This document shows positions 27,309 through 37,093 of a DNA stretch of 64,000 nucleotides, in pieces. The notes under the pieces are model-generated. The model was not told the origin of the DNA. It worked only from the letters and a program-made list of their open reading frames with translations, and did not search any database. The DNA lies in assembly GCF_032598905.1 (NCBI RefSeq), contig NZ_CP122458.1, positions 3,782,001 through 3,846,000 on the forward strand. Reading direction: 5' to 3'. Each line of letters begins with the position of its first letter. The first letter of the stretch is position 1. The DNA is from Streptomyces sp. 11x1 (GTDB lineage: Bacteria > Actinomycetota > Actinomycetes > Streptomycetales > Streptomycetaceae). Position numbers and translations under genes: made by a program.

Positions 27309-28352
27309 TCAGATCGTCGCCGTGTCGATCACGAACCGGTAGCGCACGTCGCTCGCCAGCACCCGCTCGTACGCCTCGTTGATCTGGTCCGCGCGGATCA
27401 GCTCGATCTCGGCACCGAGGCCGTGCTCGGCGCAGAAGTCCAGCATCTCCTGGGTCTCCTGGATGCCGCCGATGCCGGAGCCCGCGAGGGTCTTGCGGCC
27501 GCCGATGACCGAGAAGAGGTTGAGGGCGACGGGCTCCTCGGGGGCGCCGACGTTCACGAAGGCGCCGTCGGTCTTCAGCAGCGACAGGTACGCGTCCAGG
27601 TTCAGCGGGGCCGAGACCGTCGACAGGATCAGGTCGAACGTGCCCGCCAGCTCCTTGAACGTCGCCTCGTCGCTGGTCGCGTAGTAGTGGTCGGCACCCA
27701 GCTTCAGGCCGTCCTCCCGCTTGCGGAGGGACTGCGACAGCACGGTCACCTCGGCGCCGAGCGCGTGCGCGAGCTTGACGCCCATGTGGCCGAGGCCGCC
27801 GAGACCGACGACGGCGACCTTCTTGCCGGGGCCGGCGTTCCAGTGCTTGAGCGGGGAGTACGTGGTGATGCCGGCGCACAGCAGGGGCGCGGCCTCGTCG
27901 AGGGCGATGCCGTCGGGGATGCGCACGGTGAAGGCCTCGTCGACGACGATCTTCTCCGCGTAGCCGCCGTACGTGGGCTCGCCGTCCTTGCCGATGGCGT
28001 TGTACGTGCCGACGTTGCCCTTGAGGCAGTACTGCTCCAGGCCCGCCCGGCAGTTCTCGCACTCGCGGCAGGAGTCGACCATGCAGCCGACGCCGACCTT
28101 GTCGCCGACGGCGAACTTGGTGACGCCGGAGCCGACGGCCTCGACGACACCGGCGATCTCGTGGCCGGGGACCATCGGGAAGATGGCCTCGCCCCAGCCC
28201 TCACGGGCCTGGTGGATGTCCGAGTGGCAGATACCGGCGTACTTGATGTCGATCAGAACGTCGAACTCACCGACCTCACGGCGCTCGATCGTGGTGCGCT
28301 CCAGCGGAGCCTTGGCGGCGGGCGCCGCGTAGGCGGCAACAGTGGTGGTCAT
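27309..28352 (-). CDS. Zinc-dependent NAD(P) alcohol dehydrogenase (YahK/AdhA-like)
   Basis: This 347-aa medium-chain dehydrogenase reduces aldehydes or oxidises alcohols. The catalytic zinc site is visible as GICHSD and GHEIAG. The structural zinc site is the four Cys in [20 protein letters not shown]. The Rossmann loop is [14 protein letters not shown]. The pattern GHEIAGVV with HQAREGWG resembles NADPH-dependent YahK-like aldehyde reductases. The ATG at 28352 follows AGGAGA. It is divergent from an XRE regulator whose start region overlaps a 14-bp palindrome, so that regulator may control it. Confidence 0.9.
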   Translation of the reverse strand: MTTTVAAYAAPAAKAPLERTTIERREVGEFDVLIDIKYAGICHSDIHQAREGWGEAIFPMVPGHEIAGVVEAVGSGVTKFAVGDKVGVGCMVDSCRECENCRAGLEQYCLKGNVGTYNAIGKDGEPTYGGYAEKIVVDEAFTVRIPDGIALDEAAPLLCAGITTYSPLKHWNAGPGKKVAVVGLGGLGHMGVKLAHALGAEVTVLSQSLRKREDGLKLGADHYYATSDEATFKELAGTFDLILSTVSAPLNLDAYLSLLKTDGAFVNVGAPEEPVALNLFSVIGGRKTLAGSGIGGIQETQEMLDFCAEHGLGAEIELIRADQINEAYERVLASDVRYRFVIDTATI

Positions 28353-28505
28353 GCCGGAATTCTCCTGATCTTCGTCCTGCGGCCGGCCTGCCTTCCAGTC
28401 GGCCGCGAGGACCAGCCTGCCCCAGACCCCGGAGGTCACCCAGGTCACGGCTTTGCGTACGTCCGCTGGTCCTATCACTGGTGGGGTCAGGCCCACAGGC
28501 GTGCG

Positions 28506-28519
28506 TGGTCGTACGACCA
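28506..28519. promoter_or_regulatory. Candidate operator palindrome (ADH/XRE divergent region)
   Basis: A perfect 14-bp palindrome TGGTCGTACGACCA just upstream of the regulator's ATG at 28534. It is followed by an ATAC/GTAT short inverted repeat. The position suggests an operator for autoregulation or for the divergent dehydrogenase; no binding evidence is available. Confidence 0.45.
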
Positions 28520-28533
28520 TGAATACTTGTTGT

Positions 28534-29454
28534 ATGGACGAACAGCCCGAAGCCGCTCGGGAGCACGAGGCCGGTCAGGCCGCCGGGGCGCTGGACCGGC
28601 GTGCCGAGCTCAGCGAGTTCCTGCGCACCCGGCGGGCCCGCCTGCGGCCGGAGGACGTGGGCCTGCCGGCCCTCGGGCGGCACCGCAGGGTTCCCGGGCT
28701 GCGCCGGGAGGAGCTGGCGCAGCTGGCCGGTGTGTCGGTGGCGTACTACACGAGGCTGGAGCAGGGCAACGGGCGCAATGTGTCGGCGGAGGTGCTCGAC
28801 GCCATCGCGCGCGCCCTCCAGCTGAACGACGCCGAGCACGCGCACCTCACCCACCTCGCGAAGCCGAAGGCGCACAAGAAGAAGCGGTCGGCCCGGCCGC
28901 AGCAGGTGCGGGGCGCCCTGCGGCAGCTGGTCGACAGCCTGGACGGCATTCCCGCGTACGTCACCGGCCGGCGCTCGGACATCCTCGTGTGGAACCGGAT
29001 GGCGGAGGCGGTCTTCGGGGGCTGGTCGGCGCTGCCGGCGCAGGAGCGGAACTGGGCGCGGATGGTGTTCCTGCGGCCCGACTACCGGGACCTGTACGTC
29101 GACTGGGACCAGAAGGCGGCCGACATGGTCAGCTATCTGCGGATGGACGCGGGCTGCCATCCGGACGATCCGCTGCTGGCGGCGCTGGTGGGCGAGTTGT
29201 CGGTGAAGAGCGAGGAGTTCCGGCGGCTGTGGGCGACGCACGACGTGAAGGAGAAGAGCCACGGGGTGAAGCGCATGCACCATCCCCTGGTCGGTGCACT
29301 CACCCTCTCCTTCGAGACATTCAGCATGCCCGACGACCACGAGCAGAACCTGATCACCTACCACGCCGAACCGGGCTCGCCCTCCGCCGACGCCCTGCGT
29401 CTGCTGGCCAGCTGGGGCACGGACGTGACCCGCTCGTCGACGGCGGCGCCGTAG
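28534..29454 (+). CDS. XRE/MmyB-like transcriptional regulator
   Basis: This 306-aa regulator has an N-terminal helix-turn-helix, [21 protein letters not shown], and the long C-terminal ligand-binding-like domain of MmyB/XRE proteins, with [32 protein letters not shown] and [15 protein letters not shown]. Such proteins are abundant in Streptomyces and are often divergent from an oxidoreductase, as here. The ATG at 28534 keeps the conserved start; ATG at 28519 would overlap the palindrome. Binding of fatty acids is reported for some members, but nothing here fixes the ligand. Confidence 0.88.
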   Translation: MDEQPEAAREHEAGQAAGALDRRAELSEFLRTRRARLRPEDVGLPALGRHRRVPGLRREELAQLAGVSVAYYTRLEQGNGRNVSAEVLDAIARALQLNDAEHAHLTHLAKPKAHKKKRSARPQQVRGALRQLVDSLDGIPAYVTGRRSDILVWNRMAEAVFGGWSALPAQERNWARMVFLRPDYRDLYVDWDQKAADMVSYLRMDAGCHPDDPLLAALVGELSVKSEEFRRLWATHDVKEKSHGVKRMHHPLVGALTLSFETFSMPDDHEQNLITYHAEPGSPSADALRLLASWGTDVTRSSTAAP

Positions 29455-29483
29455 TCGGGTGCCACGGCGCCGCCCGAGCAGCG

Positions 29484-29532
29484 GGACGGTTCAGGACACG
29501 TCCGTCGATGGACGGTTCAGGGCGCGTCCGTC
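29484..29532. repeat. Two-copy 23-bp direct repeat
   Basis: Two copies of a 23-bp unit beginning GGACGGTTCAGG (29484-29506 and 29510-29532), differing at two positions. Each can fold as GGACG/CGTCC. The second copy runs into the stop codon of the leftward subtilase. Confidence 0.65.
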
Positions 29533-31911
29533 ACCTGCCGAAGTACGCGTCGTGGGTCGTGACCGTCGACCGGTTCCCCTTCTTGTCGGTGACCACGGCG
29601 CGCAGGGAGACGCTCTTCCCCGCCGCCGGGGCCTTCTGGGTGAACCGGCCGTTCTTCAGGGCGGCCTTCGTCCACTTCTTGCCGTCGCCGGACACGTACA
29701 CGGCCAGTGACTTGAGGTTCCCGCCCCTGGCCGCGCCCTGCACGGTGACGCGGACGGTGCCCTCGCTGCCGGCGCGGACGGTGCTGTCGAGTCCCAGGAA
29801 CGGGGCGCCGAAACGGACGGTGGAGACCGGGAGTTTCGAGTCGCTCGCGGTCTTCTCCGAGGTGAAGGTCCAGCTCGCGTCGATCCGGGAGGCGGCCCCG
29901 GCCAGAGCGGCGGAGCGGGAGATGGAGGTCGTCAGACGGTAGGCGGCAAGGCCCGCCGGGACCTTGAACTGACCCGACCCGTCCAGCGCGTCCTCACTGG
30001 TGGCGATCTTCTCGCCGCCCCGGTGGAGGACCGTCGTGACCTTCTCGTAGAAGGAGGCCCCGGCGTGCCCGCGCCCGTCGGCGAACATCGGCAGCAGCCC
30101 GTAGATCTGGTTCCGGTCGCGGCGGATGCCGTAGAACCCGGTGATCTTGGGGCCGAAGACCCCGACGTTGAAGGTCTGTGCGTACGTCCGGCCGGCCTTG
30201 AAAGTGTGAGGCTGTCGCCGGTCGTGTAGTACGCGTCCAGGAGCGGGAAGCCCTGCTCGTCCTCGGCGCCGTACTGCTCGAAGTCGAGGCTCCACTTCAC
30301 CCCGTGCACGGCGGACAGATGCAGTGTGCGGGTGCCGGGCAGCGGCTGCGGGACGGCGACGGCGGGTGAGCCGGAGCTGCCGGGAAGCCAGGCCCAGGGA
30401 ATGACTGCGCCCGTCTTCCCCGCGGCGGAGGAGCCCAGGCCGGTCCTCACGCTGGACAGTTCGCCCTTCTTCCAGGTGAGGAGGGCGGCGGCGCCCGCGA
30501 CATGCGGGGTCGCCATCGAGGTGCCGGAGATGGTCAGGTACCCCTCGGGCTTCTGACCGACCTCCTCGTCGATGACGCTGCCCGGGGCCGCGGCGGCGGT
30601 GATGCCGACGCCGGGCGCGGTGACGTCGGGTTTGATCTGCCCGTCCATGCCGGGGCCCCGGCTGGAGAACAGGGCGATCCTGTCCTTGTCGTCGACGGCG
30701 CCGACGGTGAGGGCGGCGGCCGCGCCGCCCGGCGAGCCGACCGTCCGCTCCCCGTCGCCCTCGTTGCCGGCGGGGACCGCGAAGAGGATGCCCTTCTCGG
30801 CGGAGAGCTTGTTGATCATCGCCTCCATCGGGTCGACCTCGGGGGTGTCGCCTCCGCCCAGGCTGAGGTTGACCACGTCGGCGCCCTGCTCGGCGGCCCA
30901 CTCCATGCCCGCGATGATGCCGGAGTCGTCGCCGAAGCCCTCGTCGCTGAGCACCTTGCCGTTGAGGAGCTCGGCGCCGGGCGCGACGCCCTTGTACCTG
31001 CCCTTGGACCGGGCCCCGGTGCCCGCCGCGATGGAGGCGACATGTGTGCCGTGGCCGTACTTGTCGGTGGTGTCGGGCGAGGTGGAGAAGTTCTTGGCGA
31101 CCGCCACCTGGCCCTTGAGGCCGGGGTGGGTGGCGTCGACGTCCGTGTCCAGGACGTCGATGGTGACGCCCTTGCCGTCGAAGCCCGCCTTCCAGGCCTT
31201 CGGGGCGCCGATCCGGGCGACCGAGGTGTCGAGGGCGACCTTGCGGACGCCGTCCAGCCAGAGGTGCGCGACCCCGGTGGCGGTGGTGCCGTCGGTGTCG
31301 GTGACCGCCTTCCACAGCTCGGCGGCGTCGTCCCTCGGGGTGAGCACGGCGTCGGCGTTCAGGGTCTTCAGGGTGCGCCGGACCTTGGTGCCGCCGGCGT
31401 CCCGTACGTCGGCGCGGGCGCCCGCGGCGGGTCCCGCGTAGCCGACGATCAGGGTGAGGCCCTGCTTCTGCGAGGTGCGGGTCGCCGACCGGTTCAGCAC
31501 GGTGATGTCGAAGAGCCGTTTGTCGACCCTTCCGCCGGCGATGAGCCGGGCCGCGTCGGCCGGCAGCACATAGGTGTGGCCGTGGGCCGTACGGACCTGC
31601 ACCGGCATGTCCTCCCGGCCCTTAGCCCGCTCCAGGCCCAGCACCCGGCCCCCGTCGTCGACGAGCACGCGGTCACCGGTGACGAGGGTGATGCGGTGGC
31701 TCACCCTGCCTCCCGCGCCACGGGCGTCGGGGCCGCCGACCGGAGTCTCGCCGGGGGCGCGCTCGGATATCGCGGACGCCGGCCTGGTCAGGCCCGCCGT
31801 CGTCCCCACGGCCGCACCCGCCGTCGTCCCCACGGTCGTGCCCGCCGTCACCACCACGGCCGACGCCAGGGCGGTCACAGCCGTACGGACGCGCTTGACG
31901 TGTCTGCGCAA
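29531..31911 (-). pseudogene. Secreted subtilisin-like (S8) protease, frameshifted
   Basis: A signal peptide (TTG start at 31911 after GAGGGGGAG) leads into a propeptide and an S8 catalytic domain. The catalytic Asp lies in VLDTDVDATHPG (about residue 252), His in GHGTHVAS (about 289) and Ser in SGTSMATPHVAG (about 465). Near 30200-30211, about residue 567, the reading must shift frame to continue as a beta-rich C-terminal domain (FKAGRTYAQTFNVGVFG to HDAYFGR). The first frame alone runs on with low-complexity Arg/Ser/Pro until 29932. The triad is intact, so a truncated enzyme could still be made. A sequencing error would restore a protein of about 793 aa. Confidence 0.8.
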
Positions 31912-32144
31912 GTCTCCCCCTCGATCCCGCTGTTCCGTTTGACCCGGTCAATCTGGTCAATCCGGCCAGGGGACCATCCGCACACATACGCGTCAATTCC
32001 CTCCGTTCTACGCAGTATGACCGGGGGTCAACTCGTGCCACATGCCTCGCGGCTGGGCGCAAAGCGGCGAAGTACGGGACGACCGCGACCCGCACGCGCC
32101 CCCGTCACGCCTTGGGGTTCTCCTTTCACGCCTTGGGGTTCCCT

Positions 32145-32828
32145 TCACGCCTTGGCGTTCTCCTTCACCGTGATCCGCCCCTTGCGGATCGTCGCGACCC
32201 GGGGGGCCTTCTTCGCCAGCACGGAGTCATGGGTGACCATGACGAAAGTGAGCCCGTGCTCCTTCCACAGCGTCTCGAGGACCTCCATGATCTCGTCGCG
32301 CGTGGACTCGTCGAGGTTGCCGGTGGGCTCGTCCGCGAGCAGCACCTTCGGTCGCTTCACCAGCGCACGGGCGATCGCGACGCGCTGCTGCTGACCACCC
32401 GACAGCTCGGTCGGCAGATGCCCCAGCCGCTCGCCGAGGCCCACCGACTCCAGTGCCTCGGCGGCCCGCTCGCGCCGCTCCTTCGCCTTCACCCCGAGCG
32501 GTACGAGAGCGGTCTCGACGTTCTCCTGCGCGGTCAGCGTCGGGATCAGGTTGAAGCTCTGGAAGACGAAGCCGATGTTCTCGCTGCGCACCTGCGTGAG
32601 CTTCGCCTCCGACAGCCGCGCCAGATCGGTCCCGTCGAGTTCGACGCTGCCGTCGGACGGCTTGTCCAGCCCTCCGAGCATCTGGAGCAGCGTGGACTTC
32701 CCACCGCCGGTGGGCCCCTGGATGACCAGCCGGTCCCCGTCGGCGATGGTCAGATCGACCGCGTCGAGCGCGGTGACGGTGTCCTTGCCGCGTGCGTACC
32801 GCTTGGTGACGCCGCTGAGTACGTACAT
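32145..32828 (-). CDS. ABC transporter ATP-binding protein (MacB/LolD type)
   Basis: This 227-aa ATPase has Walker A GPTGGGKST (residues 38-46), the signature LSGGQQQR, Walker B VLLADEPTG and the H-loop VTHD. It resembles the MacB/LolD/FtsE group that works with FtsX-like permeases. The ATG at 32828 follows GGGAG with an 8-nt spacing; a much longer upstream frame overlaps the permease gene antisense and is not used. It lies 122 bp downstream of its permease in the same direction and probably forms one transporter with it. Confidence 0.92.
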   Translation of the reverse strand: MYVLSGVTKRYARGKDTVTALDAVDLTIADGDRLVIQGPTGGGKSTLLQMLGGLDKPSDGSVELDGTDLARLSEAKLTQVRSENIGFVFQSFNLIPTLTAQENVETALVPLGVKAKERRERAAEALESVGLGERLGHLPTELSGGQQQRVAIARALVKRPKVLLADEPTGNLDESTRDEIMEVLETLWKEHGLTFVMVTHDSVLAKKAPRVATIRKGRITVKENAKA

Positions 32829-32891
32829 GTGCAACTCCCGGGAGAGATAAGAGGGTTGGTGGCTGGTTCGGCCGCCGGCCAGCCGGGGGCG

Positions 32892-32947
32892 GGGTGGCCA
32901 AGTGGCCGGGCGACCGGCTGGCCGGGTGGCCAAGTGGTCGGCCGGTC
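32892..32947. repeat. Short direct repeat between permease and ATPase genes
   Basis: GGGTGGCCAAGTGG occurs at 32892-32905 and again at 32934-32947, within a run of CCGG-rich sequence. It fills most of the unusually long intergenic gap inside the ABC operon. Confidence 0.5.
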
Positions 32948-32950
32948 CCG

Positions 32951-34444
32951 CTACTCCACGCGCCGCAACGCGTCCGCCGGCCGCAGCCGCGAGGCGCGCC
33001 ACCCGCCGAACGCCCCCGCGATCAGCCCACCCGTGACGGCGAGCCCCACCGCGACCCCGATCGTCGTCACACTGACGGGCGCCGTGAGAGCGACCTCCAG
33101 CGCGTTCGACGCGGCCTGCTGCCCACCACCGGGACCACCTCCGCCCGGGAAGCCACCCCCACCGGGTCCGCCGCCGAACCCGCCGCCGGTCATCCCGACC
33201 TCGGCCTGGAGCGTCGGACTGATCGCCGTCACCGCGTAGGCCCCGGCGAGCCCCAGCGCGATCCCGAGCGCACCGCCCACGAGTCCGTTGACGACGGCCT
33301 CCCCGACGACCTGCCGGGTCACCCGCCCCGACTTCCATCCCAGCGCCTTGAGGGTGCCGAACTCCCGCACCCGCCGTGACACGGCCGACGAGGTGAGCAA
33401 CCCGGCCACCAGGAAGGCGGCCACGAGCACCGCGACCGACAGCCACCTGCCGACGTTGGAGGCGAGGTCGGACGCGGTGGACAGCGACCCGGAGACCGTG
33501 GCGGCGAGGTCGGCGGAGGTGGTGACGGTCGTCCCGTCGATGTTCTCCTGGATGGCCGCCTTGACGCTGTCGATCTGCTGCGAGTCGCTCGCCTTGACGT
33601 AGATCGTGGTGACCTTGTTCTTGGAGTCGCTGAGCGTCTGCGCCTGTTTCAGCGGCATGTAGAGGTTGGCCGCCGCGTCCCCGCTGTCGGGCGTCGCGAT
33701 CCCGATGACCTCGTACGTGACGCTGTTGATCGTGACGCTGCTCCCGACCTTCAGCTCCTTCTCCTTGGCGTACGACTCGTCCGCGACGACCACCTTGGCG
33801 TCGGTCTCGGACCTCTTGAACGTACGACCGCTGGTGATCTTCGAGGAGGTCAGCGGGCCCAGCTCGGGCTCGGTGACGTCCGTGCCGTAGACGGAGTAGT
33901 TGTCGACGTCGAACTCGGCGCCGCCGCCCTCGACCCGTCCCTGGGGCTGCCCCGTGCCGCCGTTCTGACCGCCGCCACCGGGGCCGCCCGGCTGCTGGCC
34001 TCCGGACCCCTCGTCCTGCTGGAACTGTCCGCGCCTGAACTGCCCGTCCACCTTGATGACCTGGAGACTGAGGCCCCCGACGGCCTCGGCGACGCCGCGC
34101 TGCTCACCGACCTCGTTGACGGTCGAGCTCGCCAAGGTCTGGAAGCCCTGGACCCGGACGAGGTCGCTGCTCTGCTCCTCGTCGGAGTCGTCATCCTGGG
34201 CGTCGAACTCGAACCGGGGGCGTTCGCCGCCGTTCTCGCCGGGCGCGGCGGCGGCCTTGGTGACGGTCATGTCCGTGCCCAGGCCGTACAGGGATTCGAG
34301 CACTTTGGCCTGGGCCTTCTCCATGCCCGAGGACACGGAACTGACCACGATCACCAGCGCGATGCCCAGGGCGAGGCCGGAGGCGACGACGAGCGCCGCC
34401 TTTCTGCGGCGGCGCAGTTCGCGCCTCAGGTAGGTGAAGAACAT
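32951..34444 (-). CDS. FtsX/MacB-like ABC transporter permease
   Basis: This 497-aa permease has one membrane helix near the N-terminus (AALVVASGLALGIALVIVVSSV), a large extracytoplasmic domain (about residues 50-330) and three C-terminal helices with the FtsX-type RVREFGTLKALGWKSGRV between them. Two Gly/Pro/Gln-rich insertions are unusual: one in the outer domain (QQPGGPGGGGQNGG) and one in the last outer loop (GGGFGGGPGGGGFPGGGG). It probably works with the ATPase gene downstream. MacB-like systems export peptides or act mechanically on envelope partners; the substrate here is unknown. Confidence 0.88.
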   Translation of the reverse strand: MFFTYLRRELRRRRKAALVVASGLALGIALVIVVSSVSSGMEKAQAKVLESLYGLGTDMTVTKAAAAPGENGGERPRFEFDAQDDDSDEEQSSDLVRVQGFQTLASSTVNEVGEQRGVAEAVGGLSLQVIKVDGQFRRGQFQQDEGSGGQQPGGPGGGGQNGGTGQPQGRVEGGGAEFDVDNYSVYGTDVTEPELGPLTSSKITSGRTFKRSETDAKVVVADESYAKEKELKVGSSVTINSVTYEVIGIATPDSGDAAANLYMPLKQAQTLSDSKNKVTTIYVKASDSQQIDSVKAAIQENIDGTTVTTSADLAATVSGSLSTASDLASNVGRWLSVAVLVAAFLVAGLLTSSAVSRRVREFGTLKALGWKSGRVTRQVVGEAVVNGLVGGALGIALGLAGAYAVTAISPTLQAEVGMTGGGFGGGPGGGGFPGGGGPGGGQQAASNALEVALTAPVSVTTIGVAVGLAVTGGLIAGAFGGWRASRLRPADALRRVE

Positions 34445-34560
34445 GGCGGCAAGCTAGGTACGCCGCGTGATGAAGGCATAAGCCCGCGATAAGAGCCTGA
34501 TGAGAACCCTGTGCGCGACCCCGCGGACACCGATGCCGCGGACAGGAGCCCCTCAGACAC

Positions 34561-34595
34561 CGATGCCGTCCCCGGGGAGCCCGGGGACGGCATCG
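34561..34595 (-). terminator. Terminator after L,D-transpeptidase
   Basis: A perfect 16-bp stem (34561-34576 with 34580-34595) with a 3-nt GAG loop, 22 bp beyond the stop of the leftward L,D-transpeptidase gene. Confidence 0.85.
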
Positions 34596-34617
34596 ACGAC
34601 GTGCGGGTGACGGCGGA

Positions 34618-35871
34618 TCAGACCGCCGAGCCGGCCTTCCAGGCGGCCCAGTCCAGGTTCCAGCCGTTGAGGCCGTTGTCCGGGGCGACCGTCTTGTCAC
34701 CGGTGTTCCGGATGTCCACGACGTCACCGACGATCGAGTTGTTGTAGAACCAGTAGCCCGCCGTGCCCTTGTCGTTGGCACCCTTGGTGTCGTTCAGACC
34801 GACACAGCCGTGGCTGGTGTTGACGTTGCCGAAGACGGAGTCGGCGCCCCAGTAGTTGCCGTGGATGAACGTCCCGGACGTGGTGAGGCGGATGGCGTGC
34901 GGCACGTCCTTGATGTCGTACTCGCCCTTGCCGTCGTCGTCGGTGAAGCCCACGGTCGCGCCGTTCATGCGCGTCTCCTTGAACATCTCCGACATCACCA
35001 TGACGCCCTGGTACGTCTTGTTCTCGGGCGAACCGGCGGAGATCGGGATGGTCTTGATGACCTTCCCGTCCTGCATGACCTTCATCTGCTTGGTCTTGGC
35101 GTCGACGACGGAGACCTGGTTACGGCCGATCTTGAAGGTGACCGTCTTCTGCTGCACACCGTAGACACCGTCGGCGCCCTCGACCCCGTCGAGCGCGAGC
35201 TTCAGGGTGACGGTGGAGTTCTCCTGCCAGTAGTCCTCGGGGCGGAAGTCGATGCGGTTGGCGTTGAACCAGTGCCCCACGATCTCCTGACCGGAGCTGC
35301 TGGAGACGGTGATCCCCTTCTGAACCTCGGCCTTGTTGGTGATCGCCTTGTCGAAGTTGATCGAGACCGGCATGCCGACGCCGACCGTGGAGCCGTCCTC
35401 GGGCGTGAAGTTGCCGATGAAGCTGTTGGCCGGGGAGACCGTGGTGAACGCGGCGTTCTCGTGCGCCTCGCGGCCCTCGGAGTCCTCGGCGGCTGCCGTG
35501 ATCTTGTAGCTGGTGGACCGCTCCAGCTGGACGCTCGGGGCCCAGCTCTTCTTGTCGGCGGATATCTCGCCCTCGACGGCGGTGCCCTCGGAGGTGGTCA
35601 TCTTCACGTCCGTGAGCGTGCCCTTGCTCACGGTGACCTTGGCCGAGTTGTTGATGGAGGCGTTGTCCGAGCCGTCCTTCGGCGTGATCTTGATGTCCGC
35701 CTCGGAGGTCTTCTCGGCCGCCGCCTTGTCGGCCTGGGCCTGCGAGGAGTCCCCGCCGTCGTTCCCGGACGCGTTGTCGCTGTCACCCCCGCTGCACGCA
35801 GAGAGCACCAGCACCCCGCCGAGCAGTGCGGACGCGACCGTCAGGCCCCTGCGCCGCTTACTGTTCGTCAT
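34618..35871 (-). CDS. L,D-transpeptidase lipoprotein (YkuD domain, Ig-like domains)
   Basis: This 417-aa lipoprotein crosslinks peptidoglycan 3->3 or attaches proteins to it. After the start comes a lipobox LVLSAC with the acylated Cys. Two Ig-like domains follow (about residues 50-260, including NFTPEDGSTVGVGMPVSINFD). The YkuD catalytic domain holds HGNYWG and the active-site SHGCVGL with the nucleophile Cys. This is the layout of mycobacterial LdtMt2/LppS. The ATG at 35871 follows GGAGAAG with ideal spacing; ATG 35886 is less likely. The protein acts outside the membrane at the cell wall. Confidence 0.92.
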   Translation of the reverse strand: MTNSKRRRGLTVASALLGGVLVLSACSGGDSDNASGNDGGDSSQAQADKAAAEKTSEADIKITPKDGSDNASINNSAKVTVSKGTLTDVKMTTSEGTAVEGEISADKKSWAPSVQLERSTSYKITAAAEDSEGREAHENAAFTTVSPANSFIGNFTPEDGSTVGVGMPVSINFDKAITNKAEVQKGITVSSSSGQEIVGHWFNANRIDFRPEDYWQENSTVTLKLALDGVEGADGVYGVQQKTVTFKIGRNQVSVVDAKTKQMKVMQDGKVIKTIPISAGSPENKTYQGVMVMSEMFKETRMNGATVGFTDDDGKGEYDIKDVPHAIRLTTSGTFIHGNYWGADSVFGNVNTSHGCVGLNDTKGANDKGTAGYWFYNNSIVGDVVDIRNTGDKTVAPDNGLNGWNLDWAAWKAGSAV

Positions 35872-36058
35872 CACACGCTTCTCCATCGTTGCCGAATCCC
35901 CAAAACCCCGAAGATCCCCGTAAGCACTTAAACACCACTACGGCACCGAGCCGTTCCGCCGAAGCGGAGATGTGGGATACGCCACTCCACCCGCAACGGA
36001 TCGACGGCGACCCGGCGGCGGTGCACTAGTGACTGGTGCGACCCATGAGACGAAAGAA

Positions 36059-36084
36059 CCCCGGGCAGCGGTTGCCGCCCGGGG
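36059..36084 (-). terminator. Hairpin downstream of the acidic hypothetical protein
   Basis: An 8-bp stem CCCCGGGC/GCCCGGGG with inner partial pairing, 20 bp past the stop of the leftward gene at 36105. Confidence 0.6.
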
Positions 36085-36104
36085 CCATCAATCTCCCAAG
36101 CCGC

Positions 36105-36446
36105 TCAGCCGAGTCGGTCTTCCTCGTCCTCCCGATCATCATCCTCGTCGAGACCCCATTCCGGCGAATCGGGGTCGTAGTCGATGCCTTCGCTGCTCCA
36201 GGAGGCCTGGGCGAGTTCGACCCCCGGCACGTCCCCGACCAGGTCGAACGGGTCGACCAGATAGGCGAGCGCCTCCGCCGTGTCCTCCGTCACCGCACTC
36301 TCGGCGTGTACCCGTTCATCGGCGGGCATATCGGGGTCGTCCGCGATCCGCCGCAACGCGGCGCCGGTGACGGCCTCCATATCCTCGACCTCGACGACCA
36401 ACTCGACGCGAAGCCGGACAAACTGTGATGTCTCCGTTGTGCTCAT
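36105..36446 (-). CDS. Acidic hypothetical protein
   Basis: This 113-aa protein starts with a beta-strand-like VRLRVELVVEVEDMEAV segment and ends in a very acidic tail (DPDSPEWGLDEDDDREDEEDR). It has no signal peptide or membrane helix. The ATG at 36446 is used; a GTG seven codons upstream is possible, and neither has a good ribosome-binding site. I do not recognise the family; it looks like a conserved Streptomyces hypothetical. It is divergent from the LAXTG protein gene. Confidence 0.6.
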   Translation of the reverse strand: MSTTETSQFVRLRVELVVEVEDMEAVTGAALRRIADDPDMPADERVHAESAVTEDTAEALAYLVDPFDLVGDVPGVELAQASWSSEGIDYDPDSPEWGLDEDDDREDEEDRLG

Positions 36447-36556
36447 GCTCCGGAGCGTACGGCTCACAGGTCACGCGACTTTCCCACGACCCGCGCCTTT
36501 CATTAGCATCGCTCCCTACGGCCAATTCGCCAGCGCCACAAGGGGATCGATATTCC

Positions 36557-36883
36557 GTGTCCGTCGCACGTCGCGCGTCGTCCACCGCCCGCCGATCGCT
36601 GCTGACCGCCACCGCCGCGGGCACGCTGCTGGGTGCCCTCTGGTTCGTGCCGTCCGCCAACGCGACCCAGGACGAGGCGGCGATACGCGACCGGACGACG
36701 ACGAACGCGTCCACGACGACGGAGACGACCACCTCCGAAACCCGCGAACTGGCCGACACGGGTAGCCCCAACACGACCCCGTACGTCATCGGGGGCACGG
36801 CGATGCTGGGCGTGGGCGCGGGTTTCCTGGCGTACGCGATCCGCCGCGAGCGGGAGGATTTCGGGCCGGTACGGGGCGTGTAG
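36557..36883 (+). CDS. Small LAXTG-anchored surface protein
   Basis: This 108-aa protein has a signal peptide (RRSLLTATAAGTLLGALWFVPSANA), a short Thr/Glu-rich middle (about 30 residues, RTTTNASTTTETTTSETR) and a C-terminal sorting signal: ELADTG, a hydrophobic helix (YVIGGTAMLGVGAGFLAYAI) and RRERED. LAXTG is the motif recognised by class E sortases in Streptomyces, so the protein is probably attached to peptidoglycan. The GTG at 36557 is chosen by the signal peptide and AGGGGA at 36541-36546. The mature protein would be only about 40 residues. Confidence 0.75.
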   Translation: MSVARRASSTARRSLLTATAAGTLLGALWFVPSANATQDEAAIRDRTTTNASTTTETTTSETRELADTGSPNTTPYVIGGTAMLGVGAGFLAYAIRREREDFGPVRGV

Positions 36884-36897
36884 TCGGCTGCGGGTCG

Positions 36898-37090
36898 GTG
36901 GGGGCTGGTCGCACAGTTCCCCGCGCCCCTAAAAGGCCAGGCCCCTGCGGGCCTGGAAAAGCCGGGGCGCAGCCCCGCTTTTTCCAGGGGCGCGGGGAAC
37001 TGCGCAGAAGCCCCACCGGACCCGCGGGTGGGGGGTCAAAGGGGCGCAGCCTCTTGGTGATGGGACGGGTAGGGGCGGCGGGGGCGAGAC
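36898..37090. repeat. Composite inverted repeat (two type A cores) after hutH
   Basis: Two type A cores face each other, at 36911-36930 and 36986-37005, with a single mismatch over 20 bp. Between them lie smaller hairpins, including CCAGGCCC/GGGCCTGG at 36938-36957. A tail at about 37031-37089 with GTCAAAGGGGCGCAGC and GGGTAGGGGCGGCGGGGGCG is nearly repeated at 55993-56045. It fills the gap between convergent gene ends and could terminate both. Confidence 0.8.
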
Positions 37091-37093
37091 AAC

